Source: Cerrena zonata
Taxonomy: Eukaryota; Basidiomycota; Agaricomycetes; Polyporales; Cerrenaceae
Assembly (NCBI GenBank): GCA_038087015.1
Contig: JASBNA010000013.1
Location: 496,001 to 560,000, forward strand
Length of the DNA stretch: 64,000 bases
Direction: 5' to 3'
In this document: piece by piece, positions 31,282 through 42,928 of the stretch
Layout: each line of letters begins with the position of its first letter
Numbering within the stretch: position 1 is the first letter of the stretch
Translations under genes and position numbers: made by a program
The notes under the pieces: generated by a model
The model's database searches: none
What the model saw: the letters and a program-made list of their open reading frames with translations, nothing else
What the model was told of the DNA's origin: nothing

Positions 31282-32148
31282 ATGGCATTAGATAAATCAT
31301 TCGTTGACAACAGTTCGTGGAAACCAGACCTTTTCAAAGGCAAGGTTGTGTTCGTAACTGGTGGAGCTGGTTCAATCTGTCGTATTCAAACTGAAGCAAT
31401 GGTCTTATTAGGAGCGGATGCTGCTATAATTGGTAGAAATGTTCAAAAAACAGAAAATGCCGCCAAAGAAATTCAACAATTAAGACCAGGATCAAAAGTT
31501 ATTGGATTAGGTAATGTTGATGTTCGTGATGTTAACAGTATTGCTAAATCGGTTGAAAAAACTGTTGAAGAATTAGGTAGAATTGATTTTGTTATTGCTG
31601 GTGCTGCTGGGAATTTTTTGTCTGATTTTAATCATTTATCTTCAAATGCTTTTAAATCCGTTGTTTCCATTGATTTATTAGGTTCTTTCAATACTGTTAA
31701 AGCTTGTTTTGATCAATTACGTAAAAATAAGGGGGCTATTATTTTTGTTAGTGCTACGTTACATTATTATGGTGTTCCTTTCCAAAGTCATGTTGGTGCA
31801 GCAAAAGCCGGGGTTGATGCTTTATCTAATGCTTTAGCAGTTGAATTGGGCCCAATTGGTATTAGAAGTAACTGTATTGCTCCAGGTATGATTGAAGGTA
31901 CTGAAGGTATGTCCAGGTTAACTCCTCCTGGTGCTACTCCCTTTGATAAAAAGGTTCCTTTACAAAGATTGGGTTCCGGTAAAGATATTGCCGAAGCTAC
32001 AGTTTATTTATTCTCTCCTGCTGCTGATTATGTGACCGGTACTATTCAAGTTGTTGATGGTGGGGTTTGGCACATTGGTAGTTTTATGGGTGATTTATAC
32101 CCCAATATCATTATTCAACAAAATCTTGACGAAGTCTCGAAGTTATAG
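31282..32148 (+). CDS. SPS19: Peroxisomal 2,4-dienoyl-CoA reductase
   Basis: A 288-residue short-chain dehydrogenase/reductase. Sps19 is the NADPH-dependent 2,4-dienoyl-CoA reductase needed to degrade unsaturated fatty acids with double bonds at even positions. The nucleotide-binding motif appears as VTGGAGSICRIQ (about residues 24-35). The middle has GNVDVRD and AGAAGNFL, and the catalytic region covers SATLHYYGVPFQSHVGAAKAG. The C-terminus is SKL, a canonical PTS1, so it is delivered to peroxisomes, fitting with the Pex14 docking protein encoded elsewhere in the window. ATG 31282, frame intact. Confidence 0.92.
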   Translation: MALDKSFVDNSSWKPDLFKGKVVFVTGGAGSICRIQTEAMVLLGADAAIIGRNVQKTENAAKEIQQLRPGSKVIGLGNVDVRDVNSIAKSVEKTVEELGRIDFVIAGAAGNFLSDFNHLSSNAFKSVVSIDLLGSFNTVKACFDQLRKNKGAIIFVSATLHYYGVPFQSHVGAAKAGVDALSNALAVELGPIGIRSNCIAPGMIEGTEGMSRLTPPGATPFDKKVPLQRLGSGKDIAEATVYLFSPAADYVTGTIQVVDGGVWHIGSFMGDLYPNIIIQQNLDEVSKL

Positions 32149-32360
32149 GTGTTTATATTATATACATATTCTTTTCTATACTCTTTAAATAACTACTTAT
32201 GCTAACTATTGGTACAAAGGCTTTGTTTTGTAGGAAATGATGATGCTAAGAAAGTTGTCCGAGGCACGGATGTTTGCCCACCATCGCCGTTTCACTTGAT
32301 ATAAAAAGGGTTCTGGCAAAGGTTATTTACCAAATTGTTCTTTTACAAGATCAGATCAAT

Positions 32361-33602
32361 ATGTTCCCCGGCTCGAATCGTAATAGATACCAGCAATCTT
32401 ACGGACCACCTCCACAAGGGTACTATCCACCCCCAGGACCACCACCTCCAGGACCACCTCCAGGACCACCACCAGGACCACCTCCACATGGTTACTATGG
32501 ACCTCCAGCCGGACCCCCACCAGGGAATTACCAACAGCGTCCATCACCAAATCAAGGCTATCAAAGACCTTCTGCACCTCCTCCGCTGAACCATAACCAG
32601 GGTGGTGGTGGATACCAAGCAACATATCAAAGGCCCATGGGACCACCACCATCGGTCCCACAAGCCTTTGGACAAACTGGTATGACATACCAATATTCTG
32701 CTTGTAATGGACGTAAAAAGGCCGTTTTAGTTGGGATCAATTACATTGGGAGTAAAAACGCCTTGAATGGGTGTATTAATGACGTTAAAAACATGAGTCG
32801 CTTCTTAAATAAACGTTTTGGATACTCGTATGATGATATGGTTATTTTAACTGATGACCAAAGAGAAATGGGCCGTATCCCTACCAAGCAAAATATTATT
32901 CGTGCTATGCAATGGTTAGTGAGAGATGCAAGACCAAACGATTCTTTGGTATTCCATTTCTCTGGTCATGGTGGTCTTACTAAAGATTTAGATGGTGATG
33001 AAGAAAGTGGACTTGATGATGTTATTTACCCCCTTGATTTCCAACAATACGGCCATATAGTCGACGATGACATGCATGATATAATGGTCAGACCATTACC
33101 TCCAGGTTGTCGTTTGACTGCTTTATATGATTCATGTCATTCTGGAACTGCTCTTGATTTACCTTATGTTTATTCGACAAAAGGGGTTGTCAAAGAACCA
33201 AACTTATTAAAAGATGCCGGTAGTGGTGCTTTAAACGCTTTCATGAGTTATGAAAGTGGTAATATAGGTGGGGCCATCAGTGCCTTAAGTGGGATAGCTA
33301 AAAAAGTTAGTCGACTGGGCAGTACTAATAGAGAACAAGTCATTAGAAGTAAATTTTCTCCTGCTGATGTCATTTCTTTAAGTGGTTGTAAAGATGATCA
33401 AACTAGTGCTGATGCAAGAGAAGCCGGCCAAAGTACCGGGGCAATGAGTTGGTCTTTCATTAAAGTCCTTACCGATTTCCCAAATCAATCCTATTTGTCT
33501 TTATTGAATAACATGCGTGACTTATTAGCTGCAAAATATTCTCAAAAACCTCAATTAAGTGCTTCCCACCCCCAAGATATGAATCTCCAATTCATCATGT
33601 AA
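32361..33602 (+). CDS. MCA1: Metacaspase (type I, Pro-rich prodomain)
   Basis: A 413-residue type I metacaspase. The N-terminal 115 residues are a Pro/Gly/Gln/Tyr-rich prodomain with YGPPP- and PGPPPG-type repeats. The p20 domain follows, with catalytic His in FHFSGHGG and catalytic Cys in [15 protein letters not shown]. The C-terminal p10-like part includes [14 protein letters not shown]. Metacaspases cleave after Arg or Lys; yeast Mca1 is linked to protein quality control and oxidative-stress death. The open frame runs upstream to a TTG at 32274, but the first ATG is at 32361 and gives a standard prodomain. Confidence 0.93.
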   Translation: MFPGSNRNRYQQSYGPPPQGYYPPPGPPPPGPPPGPPPGPPPHGYYGPPAGPPPGNYQQRPSPNQGYQRPSAPPPLNHNQGGGGYQATYQRPMGPPPSVPQAFGQTGMTYQYSACNGRKKAVLVGINYIGSKNALNGCINDVKNMSRFLNKRFGYSYDDMVILTDDQREMGRIPTKQNIIRAMQWLVRDARPNDSLVFHFSGHGGLTKDLDGDEESGLDDVIYPLDFQQYGHIVDDDMHDIMVRPLPPGCRLTALYDSCHSGTALDLPYVYSTKGVVKEPNLLKDAGSGALNAFMSYESGNIGGAISALSGIAKKVSRLGSTNREQVIRSKFSPADVISLSGCKDDQTSADAREAGQSTGAMSWSFIKVLTDFPNQSYLSLLNNMRDLLAAKYSQKPQLSASHPQDMNLQFIM

Positions 33603-33967
33603 CCTTTTAGATTCTAATACACGCTCTAGAATATCACCAGCTGTAGTAACCTCCTCCCCTGCTCTTACCTTGTCCATTCCTCTTCTTCATTCCATTTTGA
33701 TTCGCAATTGTAATAGCCCAGTTTTCAGTAATCACAAAATCACATCAAAACAAAATAGTTTTTGGCACGCTTTTTTTTTTAGTTCCTAATAATAAAAAAA
33801 AAAATAAAACGTCAAACTTATTATAGAGTTCGTCTACTTGAAAATAGTTCAGCAGAATAGCTTAACTATTATTCTTTAGAGAGAAAACAAGATTGTTTCT
33901 TTACCATATACTCTTTTCTCTCCGCTGAATTTTCTGTTTTTGAAAAGCACGTATACAACTGCAAATC
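33603..33967. other. Intergenic, no gene seen
   Basis: Spacer between MCA1 and the next same-strand gene, with a T run and an A run near 33770-33805. No gene is supported. Confidence 0.4.
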
Positions 33968-36900
33968 ATGTCTGATAAATTTGGCAGACATAAGTCGACT
34001 CGTTGGGTTAAAGCATCGGTTCCAACGTATGGTGATGAATGGGACGACGATTACGATGGTGGTTATGATTATGGCTACGACTCGCAGAATGCATCCGATA
34101 ATGAATCGGTTCAATTCGAAGCTCCTCTCAATAGACTAAGCTCAAAAGATAGATCAGAATCCAATTCTGAAGAAAAGATCCAAGACCCCCAGGATTCCAC
34201 GCATGATTTGAAAGAAGATACCAAGAATAAACAACCCGAGGACTTGGTGTTGTCCATTGATCGATTCAGTAGCCGTAATCAGGAGTCAAGTGATGAAGAT
34301 GATGAAGACGACGATAGGGTTTTACTGGGGGATACTGACCATCCTTCCGAGTTACAAAGGAAAGGTACCATTCAGAATCCAATCAGCGTAGACTCCACCT
34401 TGAATGATACAAATAATCAGTCTGGTTCTCATATAAGTTTTGAACCCGATGAGACTTTCAATTTTAGTCCTGTTGAACAAAATCCTAATCCTACTCTTCC
34501 ATCACCAGTTGCTGACTTGGCTGCACCAAAATTCGACTCTGCTGATAATACACAATCCACTACACAATCCGAGAAAGAAAAGGAACCAGTGGGGTCCATG
34601 TCAGCATCATATCAAATTTTTCAAAAAAAGAATCCGTCATTAAACTCTTTAGGATCTTCAGTCGGATCTTCTATTTCTAAGAAATCGAGTCGCCGTAAGC
34701 CTCCAAGCTTGACAATAAGTGATAAAGTGGTTGAAGACGAAAATTTCTTGCCTCCGACTCCAACTTTTAATTCAAATCAAGAGTTGAACAATTATTCGGA
34801 AACTCCTCGTTCTGAACAAAGTTTCCAATCCGATGCAGATTCGATTCAACAAGAACCTACTGATTTGAATATTGCATCTCCAAATTCTAGAAAATATTCT
34901 CCTCCAAAGCCATCAACGGAAGATTCAAATGGCACAGACTTATTGGACGTTATACAGGAAGCAGAAAAAAGTAGTTCAGAACCTCCTTCTCATTCTTTGG
35001 TTGATAATTCGTTTAGTAGTCTGTACCAGGATGAAAGTTTGGAAGATGACAGCATAGCTGTTGGTGAAGATGGAAGGCCTGCTCCATTGGTGCTATCAAT
35101 CGATAATAAAAATAGAAACAATCACAATAATTATAATGATGATGATGATTCAAGTGATGATGATTGGGGTTACAATAGCCAAAATAGTAGTAACCGCGAG
35201 GATGATGAAATGAATGATTTAAATGTTTCAAGATCAAAGGATTTATCGTCTAGTTCAAATAATGAGTCAAGAGCAGTGAAAACTGATGCATTGGACTCTT
35301 TGATTAATGATCTTGAAAAAGCTTCCTTTAGTAACCACGTTAGTGATGATGAGAAACAGAATGAAAATAATGACTTCTTACCAAAATTAGATTCAATTAG
35401 AAATTTCCAATTACCTGATTTTGAAAACAATTCTTTTGATGAATATGATTCTAAAGGGATCCCACCATTAGATATGAATCGTATCTTAAACGAAGAAAAT
35501 GGTAATTACGAAAGTTCACCGGGAACTGCAACAACTATTCCACAATCAGCAACGTCAGAGTATAGTACCTTACCTCCTACTCCTGTTGCTCCACTTTCGG
35601 TTCAACAAGTAAAAGAAGGTCATGAAGAATTTATTAATGAATTATCAGGTCATAAACCTTCTATTAGAAAACCACCTCCATCAATTCCACCATCATTAGG
35701 GAAAAGTCCTAATTCTAATAGGAACGAATTAGTATCAGTTGATTATGCCAATATTGCTGATGCAGTTAGTGGATACATTGATGATAATGAAAAGAACAAA
35801 ATGAGAGATTCATTAGCTGTTGAAAAGCCTAATTTTGACTTTGAGAAAAATGCATCAACTGGTTCATTGTCAACTGGTAAACTTTCAATTGATACTAATA
35901 ACTCTAATAAATCAAATAATCAAACTAACGAACAAAATAAAAATGAATCTGATGGTGATATTGCCTAGAAGAATGTCTACTATGAGTCAAAGTACTTTTA
36001 GTATGGGATCTTGGCAACCAAACACTGGTAATTTCCGTGACCAGTTTATTAATGATAATGATAATGAATCTCAAATAAATTTTAACCCTTATGGAACAGA
36101 ATCAAGTAATTATAACAAATTTACCAAAGTAAGAAATTCTTCTGGTATATCATTTTCTGATGTTGCGTCAACAAATAGCTCAATATCAGTTCCCTGAAAC
36201 TATCGATGTTCCTTTACCAAGTATTAACGAAAATAATGATGATGATTCAACAAGCGATGACGATGGATCATTTGTCAGTCATAATACATCCAAAAATGAT
36301 CTAGCTTCAACAAATGAAAATAAATTAGAAGCCATGAAAACAATAGACTCGGTTTTGAAGGACCCTCCAAGATCGAAACCAGTTTTCGAAGAAGAAAGAA
36401 TGACTCCTAAAGCGTCTTCAGAAAACCTTGGAGTGCCTTCTAAATCGGTCGATGCTCTTGATACTAGTCACACTCCAAAATATTCTAGTTTATTAAGCGA
36501 CCAAAGCACTGCAACTAACACGGTATCGTCAATGTCAGATAAAAGATCCTAGTATTGGGTCTTTAAAAGAAATATTAACTTCATCTCATAAAAGATTAAT
36601 CAGTTCTGCCACTTCACTCACTAACTCATCCAATGAAACTCCTCAAACCCCAAAAGAAATCTGTTCCTTATATCCAACAACCACAGCCTGACTATAATTG
36701 GAAAAAAATCATGGCCACCTCTCAACCAATAGATCGTATTCGTCTTTTAAAAGATGCCTTGGGAAAGGAATCTTCTTATGATACCGGTCTACTGAATTGG
36801 CTTAATGAAACCTTGAAAAGCTCACAGAACTCTTCCAACATGCATATTGGTAAAATCGCAACGGCGGCCTATAAAAATGCTGCCCATAACGATATCAGAA

Positions 36901-37034
36901 GACATACTTCAATCAGAAGTAAAGTCAATATCGTCAAGGATAAAGTCGAAACTTCGGGTTTGTCTGCTACTAGTTTCGGTAAGAAGTTCTTCCACCGTGG
37001 TAAGAAGCTAATGAAGTCTTCAGGTAATGACTAG
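33968..37034 (+). CDS. Large acidic, Ser/Asn-rich protein, possibly Fyv8-like; four frameshifts
   Basis: A single long gene spread over several frames. The first 666 codons (ATG 33968) start with STRWVKASVPTYGDEWDDDYD, then a long disordered acidic region. Three later segments continue it: SFSMGSWQPNTGNFRDQF (from about 35967), FPETIDVPLPSINEN (from about 36190) and SIGSLKEILTSSHKRL (about 36553-36640). A conserved-looking C-terminus ends it (DYNWKKIMATSQPIDRIRLLKDAL...FGKKFFHRGKKLMKSS). Each step is a +1 shift (near 35966, 36192, 36550 and 36648), and removing four bases gives exactly 1020 residues. The N-terminal RWVKASVPTYG motif and basic C-terminus recall the fungal Fyv8 family, of unknown function; this assignment is weak. 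Sequence error is the first explanation for the breaks, true decay the second. Confidence 0.6.
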
Positions 37035-37431
37035 TTATGTATGAATATACCTACATACCCATTCTTTAGTTGTAGATTGTAGATACCGTGCCAATTGTTG
37101 CAAATTCAACGTTATTTTTTTGACTGGTGCAACCGATTTTTTTTTTTTTTGTTTTTTGATTCCTCGGAACGCGATTGTACCGGGCTTATCTTTTTTCTCA
37201 TCTAATTCAGGTTTGAGTTTGCTTTTACTACTCCATGTGGAGAACGGAACTGTGACAAAGGTCAGCAACTGTTCAATACAAAGAAGTCATTTAACAGAGA
37301 GTTATTTATTTGAGTAGTGTTTGATCTGGTGATGTTTTTTGAGCAGTGAGGTTTTTTTTTTTGCTTTGAACTGCCTTATATACTAGCCTTTATTAATCTT
37401 GGATTAGTTTGAATCAGGGAAGTAATTACTT
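37035..37431. other. Intergenic, no gene seen
   Basis: T-rich promoter-like spacer before TGL3, with T runs at about 37137 and 37352. No gene is supported. Confidence 0.4.
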
Positions 37432-39510
37432 ATGTTTAAGAAGGTAGCAGCTGCGGTTTTGCTACCGATATTCACTTATATAGTTAATCACATTCCAGCT
37501 TTTGTTTGGGTGATTATGGACTTTGTTATCGATCTATGTTTGTTTTGGATGAAAAATGTATACCATGTTTATAATAGCAAAGATGAATTAAAAGAACTAC
37601 TTAAAACGTTGAAGAATGTTCAAAGTTATGGAGAATGGAAGAAAACAGTTACTGAAATCGATCGGGTTACTAATATGGATCTTTGGAGACAAAATTTCAT
37701 TTCAAAACATTATGACTATATTCTTATTAATGATCGAATAAAGTTATTAAGAGAGGCAAGAATGAGCGAAGATGCTCAATTAATAATGTCTTTACTTAGA
37801 TCAGGGTTGATTCGTAACTTTGGTGGAGTATCTCAAAAAAGACTTTATACTAAGTCTTATATGGGGACCAAATTCAAAATAGAAGAGTATATTGTGGAAG
37901 TTTTAAATTGTTTAAATTACTTGAATGAGTCAATAAGAACGCCGACTGAAAAAAGTAATGATAATTTTATCATGAATAGTAAGCAGTTGAAACTTGACTT
38001 TTTCCATGATGCAAGACAATCTTTTGGCTGTACGGCTTTACTTCTACAAGGTGGTTCTCTTTTCGGTCTTTGTCATTTGGGAGTGGTTAAAGCTTTATAT
38101 TTTAAAGGACTTTTACCAAGAGTTATTGGTGGAAGTGCAGTGGGCGCTGCAGTCGCTTCGTTAGTTTGCACCTTGTCTGATCAAGAATTGATACCCATCT
38201 TACTTTCAATTGCTGATGTAATGAAAAATATCGATTCTTTGAATCATGATGTTGATGAAAGATATGGTAATATCATTGAAAATGTGGTCAAAAAGGGCTA
38301 CTCTCAAGACATCTTGATTTTCTTGAAATTTGTACGTGATACTATAGGTGACTTGACTTTTGAAGAAGCTTATTTAAAAACTGAAAAAATCTTAAATATA
38401 GTGGTTCATCCAACACACCAGTCGGTTCCCTCTTTATTGAATTATATCACGGCTCCAAATGTGATCATATGGACAGCAATCTATGCATCTATCGGAACCG
38501 GTGTATTATCCGATAATGTTCAATTATACGTTAAAGATTTTAATAATAACATTGTTCCGAAGTCTCCAGACTTTGAAGTAAATTTTCTTAAACCCCAAGA
38601 TGTTAGTTATCAACAACAATATTTCTCCCATACGAGAAAAGAAGGCTCAATGAATCAAGAGGATTTTGATAATAATCCAATTCTAGATGAGCCAAATCAT
38701 CGGAGTAATAAGTTCAAGGATCAGCATTTTAACTTGAAAAAAAATTCTCCATATACTAGACTTACAGAACTTTTCAATGTTAACCATTTCATCATAAGTT
38801 TAGCCAGACCGTATTTGGCTCCTTTAATTAGTAATGACTTAAAACACTATCATTCTTATGGTAAGGGAATTTACAAAACAACCAAAACAGTTTCAGAACC
38901 TAAATTCAATCTTTGGCCATCATTATCGAAAGAGAACGAATCTTCAACCAAAAATAATGCAAATTCCTTCGTACATCGAGCCCAATCACTGCATCAATTA
39001 GTTCCTTATCAAGCTCGAAACAGTCGATCATCTCACGCTGACCAACCAATGAACACATCACAACATACACCCATTTCTAAAGAAATGAATAAACTACTTG
39101 AAAAGGGTAAAAGTTCCATTGAAGATGTTGAACAATTTACGAAAGACACTGGATACAATTTTGTAAAACATTTAAAAAATGTGGTTGGTCTAGAAATTCA
39201 GCATCGACTTGATGTTACAAATAAACTTGGACTATTACCAGATATTATCAAGAGATTATGCATTGATGAAAAGCCTTTAACTCCTCAATCATTGACCAGC
39301 ATTAGAGAAATTACAATAGTTCCTGAACTTCGATATTTGCTCAAAGATTTTGGAAGAGTTTTCGATGTGCATAGAACTATGGAAAATATTCCATATTGGG
39401 TATTGGTTGGTGAAAGATCAGTTTGGCCATTATTTCCAATATTGTGGACTAGATGTTCCATTGAGTTTGCTTTAGATGATTTATATAACATTCATAGAAA
39501 GAAAAGTTGA
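37432..39510 (+). CDS. TGL3: Triacylglycerol lipase Tgl3 (patatin type), nucleophile Ser apparently Ala
   Basis: A 692-residue lipid-droplet lipase homolog. The N-terminus has a hydrophobic segment and the HIPAFVWVIMD motif of Tgl3. The patatin core begins TALLLQGGSLFGLCHLGVVKAL, and YTRLTELFNVNHFIISLARPYLAPL is a Tgl3 hallmark. Tgl3 is the main yeast triacylglycerol lipase and also stabilises Tgl4. The GxSxG elbow reads G-G-S-A-V-G-A: aligned to the family, the central Ser is Ala at residue 236 (codon GCA, 38137-38139). The patatin Asp motif DG[GA] is not visible either; as in yeast Tgl3, that region is replaced by a variable linker. So hydrolase activity is doubtful, though the structural role may remain. 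Frame intact, ATG 37432. Confidence 0.88.
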   Translation: MFKKVAAAVLLPIFTYIVNHIPAFVWVIMDFVIDLCLFWMKNVYHVYNSKDELKELLKTLKNVQSYGEWKKTVTEIDRVTNMDLWRQNFISKHYDYILINDRIKLLREARMSEDAQLIMSLLRSGLIRNFGGVSQKRLYTKSYMGTKFKIEEYIVEVLNCLNYLNESIRTPTEKSNDNFIMNSKQLKLDFFHDARQSFGCTALLLQGGSLFGLCHLGVVKALYFKGLLPRVIGGSAVGAAVASLVCTLSDQELIPILLSIADVMKNIDSLNHDVDERYGNIIENVVKKGYSQDILIFLKFVRDTIGDLTFEEAYLKTEKILNIVVHPTHQSVPSLLNYITAPNVIIWTAIYASIGTGVLSDNVQLYVKDFNNNIVPKSPDFEVNFLKPQDVSYQQQYFSHTRKEGSMNQEDFDNNPILDEPNHRSNKFKDQHFNLKKNSPYTRLTELFNVNHFIISLARPYLAPLISNDLKHYHSYGKGIYKTTKTVSEPKFNLWPSLSKENESSTKNNANSFVHRAQSLHQLVPYQARNSRSSHADQPMNTSQHTPISKEMNKLLEKGKSSIEDVEQFTKDTGYNFVKHLKNVVGLEIQHRLDVTNKLGLLPDIIKRLCIDEKPLTPQSLTSIREITIVPELRYLLKDFGRVFDVHRTMENIPYWVLVGERSVWPLFPILWTRCSIEFALDDLYNIHRKKS

Positions 39511-39571
39511 AAATTATTCATTAAAAAGTTATGTTCATTACATAATTGATCTATTTATACCTACTATTTCG

Positions 39572-40393
39572 TTATCGGAAAAATAATTTTATACTAAATT
39601 CTTTTGAAATGTGATAGATGTACTCTTTTTCAATAACCTGTAAATTAGCCAATTCATAAGGTATGAGTCCTTTAGATATAGTTAAACATCCAGTAATATC
39701 ATTGGCTCTACCAGTAGATAATGGCTGTAAATTCAAGTTCAAATTTGACCGATGATAAAGTTTTGTTAAAAAATCGGATATTTTGAAAACCGGATCTTGA
39801 TCAGAACTTATACTTAAATCAATCAACAGTGAATCCTGCGGGGTTATAATAAACATTTGTTTTGCGAGTCTATTAAGTTTCAATATTTCGAATAAGAATT
39901 GATCACTTGTTATATTACTTGACAATAATAAAAGCTCTGGAGATTCGATAAAAATAACTTTAGATTGAGCTTTTGAAGCCTGGACTTGTTTTAAAATATC
40001 ATCCATAAGTTTCTTGAATTGACCCAAGCAGTCTTGAGGGGTTGTTATCAGTTTAGTGAATAAGTTACTAAAACAATCAATGAATTTAAAATTTGACAAA
40101 TTCGATAAATCAATACCATTTTTTTTACAATTTTTATTATAGAAATCTTGTGAGTGATTGAATGAGACAAAAAACACTTCACTTCTATTCGGAGTTTTCA
40201 CATTCAAATCATTATTAACCAAGGTTCCAGTTCCCAATAAAGCATTTTCAATAAGTGAATCAACTAGCCATGTTGGTGAAGTTCCTTGCAAGTATGATAT
40301 TATGGACAAATAAGATTGAGAATTCGCTAAAACCTGTTGCGGAATGATAGAGTTATCATTGAAGAGAACTAAATCTTGCCTTTGAGATGACAT
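39572..40393 (-). CDS. ELP6: Elongator subunit Elp6
   Basis: 273 residues, the same length as S. cerevisiae Elp6. Elp4/5/6 form the hexameric RecA-like ring of Elongator, which modifies wobble uridines in tRNA. Family features are the start RQDLVLFNDNSIIPQ, the central strand KVIFIESPELLLL, and the end LNLNLQPLSTGRANDITGCLTISKG followed by EYIYH and a C-terminal KLFFR. As in the family there is no Walker A motif. It is convergent with TGL3, 61 bp apart. Confidence 0.9.
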   Translation of the reverse strand: MSSQRQDLVLFNDNSIIPQQVLANSQSYLSIISYLQGTSPTWLVDSLIENALLGTGTLVNNDLNVKTPNRSEVFFVSFNHSQDFYNKNCKKNGIDLSNLSNFKFIDCFSNLFTKLITTPQDCLGQFKKLMDDILKQVQASKAQSKVIFIESPELLLLSSNITSDQFLFEILKLNRLAKQMFIITPQDSLLIDLSISSDQDPVFKISDFLTKLYHRSNLNLNLQPLSTGRANDITGCLTISKGLIPYELANLQVIEKEYIYHISKEFSIKLFFR

Positions 40394-40766
40394 GAGTTAA
40401 CAAGTTACGTTATGATCGTGTATTTGTCTTCGTTTAAAGCTGATGATCTTCTAATCTTCATAGATATATGAAAAAAAAGAGAAAATGACGTGTGTCAACC
40501 AATGCATCTGTTTGATAAAAAAAAATATAGTTCACCTCGCCGATTCGAACCGGTGATTAAATAAAACACCTTTGGATTACGCATAACCATCAAATTTTTA
40601 GCCAGAGCAGCAGAGGTCAGGCTCGAACTGAATATTTGCAGCAAGTTTTTTGCAGCTATGGTGTATTTGTAGAAATCAAATAAAACTTCATGAAACTAAT
40701 CAAACTCTCATACATGACAACAAAGATAATTAAGTAAATAAATTATATAAATACGACTTTAATTGT
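40394..40766. other. Intergenic with a possible decayed tRNA
   Basis: Upstream of ELP6. At about 40534-40605 the minus strand contains a T-arm-like CCGGTTCGAATCGG and an acceptor-like AGGTGAAC, but no matching 5' acceptor or consistent anticodon stem. It may be a tRNA relic or retroelement footprint; low confidence. The remainder is AT-rich. Confidence 0.3.
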
Positions 40767-42928
40767 TTAGTATACTTCATAGTCTGCATCTCTGGCAAAA
40801 TTTAGACCAATTTCTCTTAACTTTTCTTCAACTCTCGAATCCTCAGCTAATTCAATTATCTCTTCTTCCAAACTCTCTGATTCTCTAAACATTGCAATTT
40901 GGGATAGCGTGGCTTTATCTTTAATTCTAAAGTATTCAAGGATATTACTAGCTTGATTTCGGCTCAAACTATTTTCTTCAGCTATTGAGTTTACCCAGTT
41001 AATGATCCTATTTCTTCTGTAATAATTTTGACTAGTGTTTGGATCCTTTCTCCAAGAGTTCCCGTATTTTCTTTCTCTTTCCTCAATGGAAAGTTTTTCA
41101 CCAACTGTATGATACCATTGCTCCACAAGTTGGGGCACTGTTGATTGATACATATCGAAACGTCATAAGGACTTTGGAGCATGCTCTTTTCTTGCTTTTT
41201 TCACACATACCTTTGATTTTTTATTCTTTGGGCGTTTTTTGCTCGAGCCCATTTCTAATTCACTTGAGGAAGCTTCAACATTGTCTCCATCATTTGATCC
41301 TGATTGGAAAGAATCTTTACTTTGTAGACTACCAGAGCTAGAAGAAAGGCCCTGAACCAATCTTTTATCATAAATCATGGTAGTCAAAGAATCCAATTTA
41401 CTCTCCAAAAGGCCCATCTTCTTCTCTAAACTATCTTGAATTTCATTCGAATTTTTGGTTTTTAATTTGATTTCTTCTAACCCTGCTTTAATCTGTTTGC
41501 TTTCATAACAAATATCTGGAATCAATTTCAAATTACTGATCATGATATCGTGTGACAGCATAATTGAATCATATGTTTTTTGGTTGACATTCGCTACTTT
41601 TGAAACCATTGATTCCATAACTTGCTCTAAAATCTGTTGAGTCGTCAGAAACGCGGCCTTCGAATATGTCGAATCCTTATTTGAGTTGACGGAGTTATCA
41701 GGTTCTTTAGGATTCATTTCTTGTGAGTCCTCGTCAGATTGGTCGGGGTGTTCTTCTTTGTAGTCTATGTATTTATCTATCGCTGTTAAATTTGGCAACG
41801 CTTTCAATCGATCGAACTCCTTAGTCCTGGCTTTATCATCCGAAATCTCTTTGACTAGGTAATTAGCCCAAATTTTTCTAAGGTAGAGCATTGCACTTCG
41901 AATTTTCTTCATGTGTCCGACTGTTAAGGGCTTCCCAGTGCCCTTCCCATGTACCATTCTCCGAGAAGAAATATATTTAACCAATAGATCACCAGATACT
42001 TCGATAGTATTATAGCCGGCCTTAGTTAGAAACAAAATGTATTGGGTAATACCATACACATGTGACTTAATACTAGATATCTTTAAATGATTCAAAATCT
42101 CCTTGTTACAAGGATGTTTACACAATCCTGAAAATTGGTAAAATAACGTATGTGAAATTTTTAAATCCCAAACGTAAACTGGTATAATGTTAAAAGGTTC
42201 ATCTCGTATCATTACAAGTCCATATTCCAAAAGGCGTTTCAAGATTTTTGTCTTCTCCATGGAGTTTTTTATTCCTTGTAACTGTGATCCAACGTACTCT
42301 TGTAAATCATTTGGTAACTTATTCATTTCTTTGATGAATATCTCATTGTATTCAACTCGGCTTGATTGGGGCAGGCATTTTTTAACACCATTTGAATCGT
42401 AGTCTGAGCCTGAGCTTGAATCTAAATCTGAATATGAATCTGACTCTTCTTCTGACTCTTCTTCTGACTCTTCTTCTGGATCTTCTTCTGGATCTTCTTC
42501 TGGATCTGCCTGTTCTGAAAACTTTTCGTCTAGCGACTTTGCTAGCTTAACGAGATCAAGAGATTCCTTATTCTGCTTCTTGAATTCATCTGATAAGTTC
42601 CACAGTGATGGGCCCTCCCCTTTCACCTTATCAACATGTGGTTCTTTTCCTGTTGGTAAGATACTCAAAGGAAATTCACTAGACTTCGTTTTGGAACTAT
42701 ACAATCCTTCAAGTCTTACTGGCTTCGACTCAATACTTCCTTGTTTTTTCCTTGACTTGTTCTATGGACCCCAGAGACTGAGTGTGTATCGTCATCTGGT
42801 GTTTCACTATGCCTTTGATCTTTTGATTTTTTGTTCAATAATGCCATCTTTCTGATTTCGCTCTTCGTCGCTAAAAACCTTTGTAGTTGATAGAAAAGCT
42901 GAAAATATTTTACTTCGATCTCCCTCAT
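40767..42928 (-). pseudogene. GCR1_C-domain DNA-binding protein, Crypton-related; one frameshift and one in-frame TGA
   Basis: One minus-strand gene in three pieces. Codons from ATG 42928 (MREIEVKYFQLF...) run to about 42745, where an A6 run shifts the frame. 500 codons follow to a TGA at 41165-41163, and the same frame continues after it to 40767. The long piece has a Glu/Asp-rich tract, then a helical region like the core-binding domain of tyrosine recombinases (SSIKSHVYGITQYILFLTKA...KPLTVGHMKKIRSAMLYL), a coiled coil and a basic tail. The part after the stop is a GCR1_C domain (KYGNSWRKDPNTSQNYYRRN, then RIINWV). This order recalls Crypton transposons and their host derivatives (Gcr1, Hot1, Msn1, Cbf2/Ndc10). 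The recombinase catalytic R...HxxR...Y residues are absent. An ATG four codons after the TGA could start a separate 128-residue protein. I call it a pseudogene provisionally. Confidence 0.65.

Noticed and set aside
40534..40620. Second tRNA-like segment with GGTTCGAATC
   Set aside because: Only the T-arm and 3' acceptor are recognisable; no 5' acceptor matches. Mentioned as a relic, not called as a gene.
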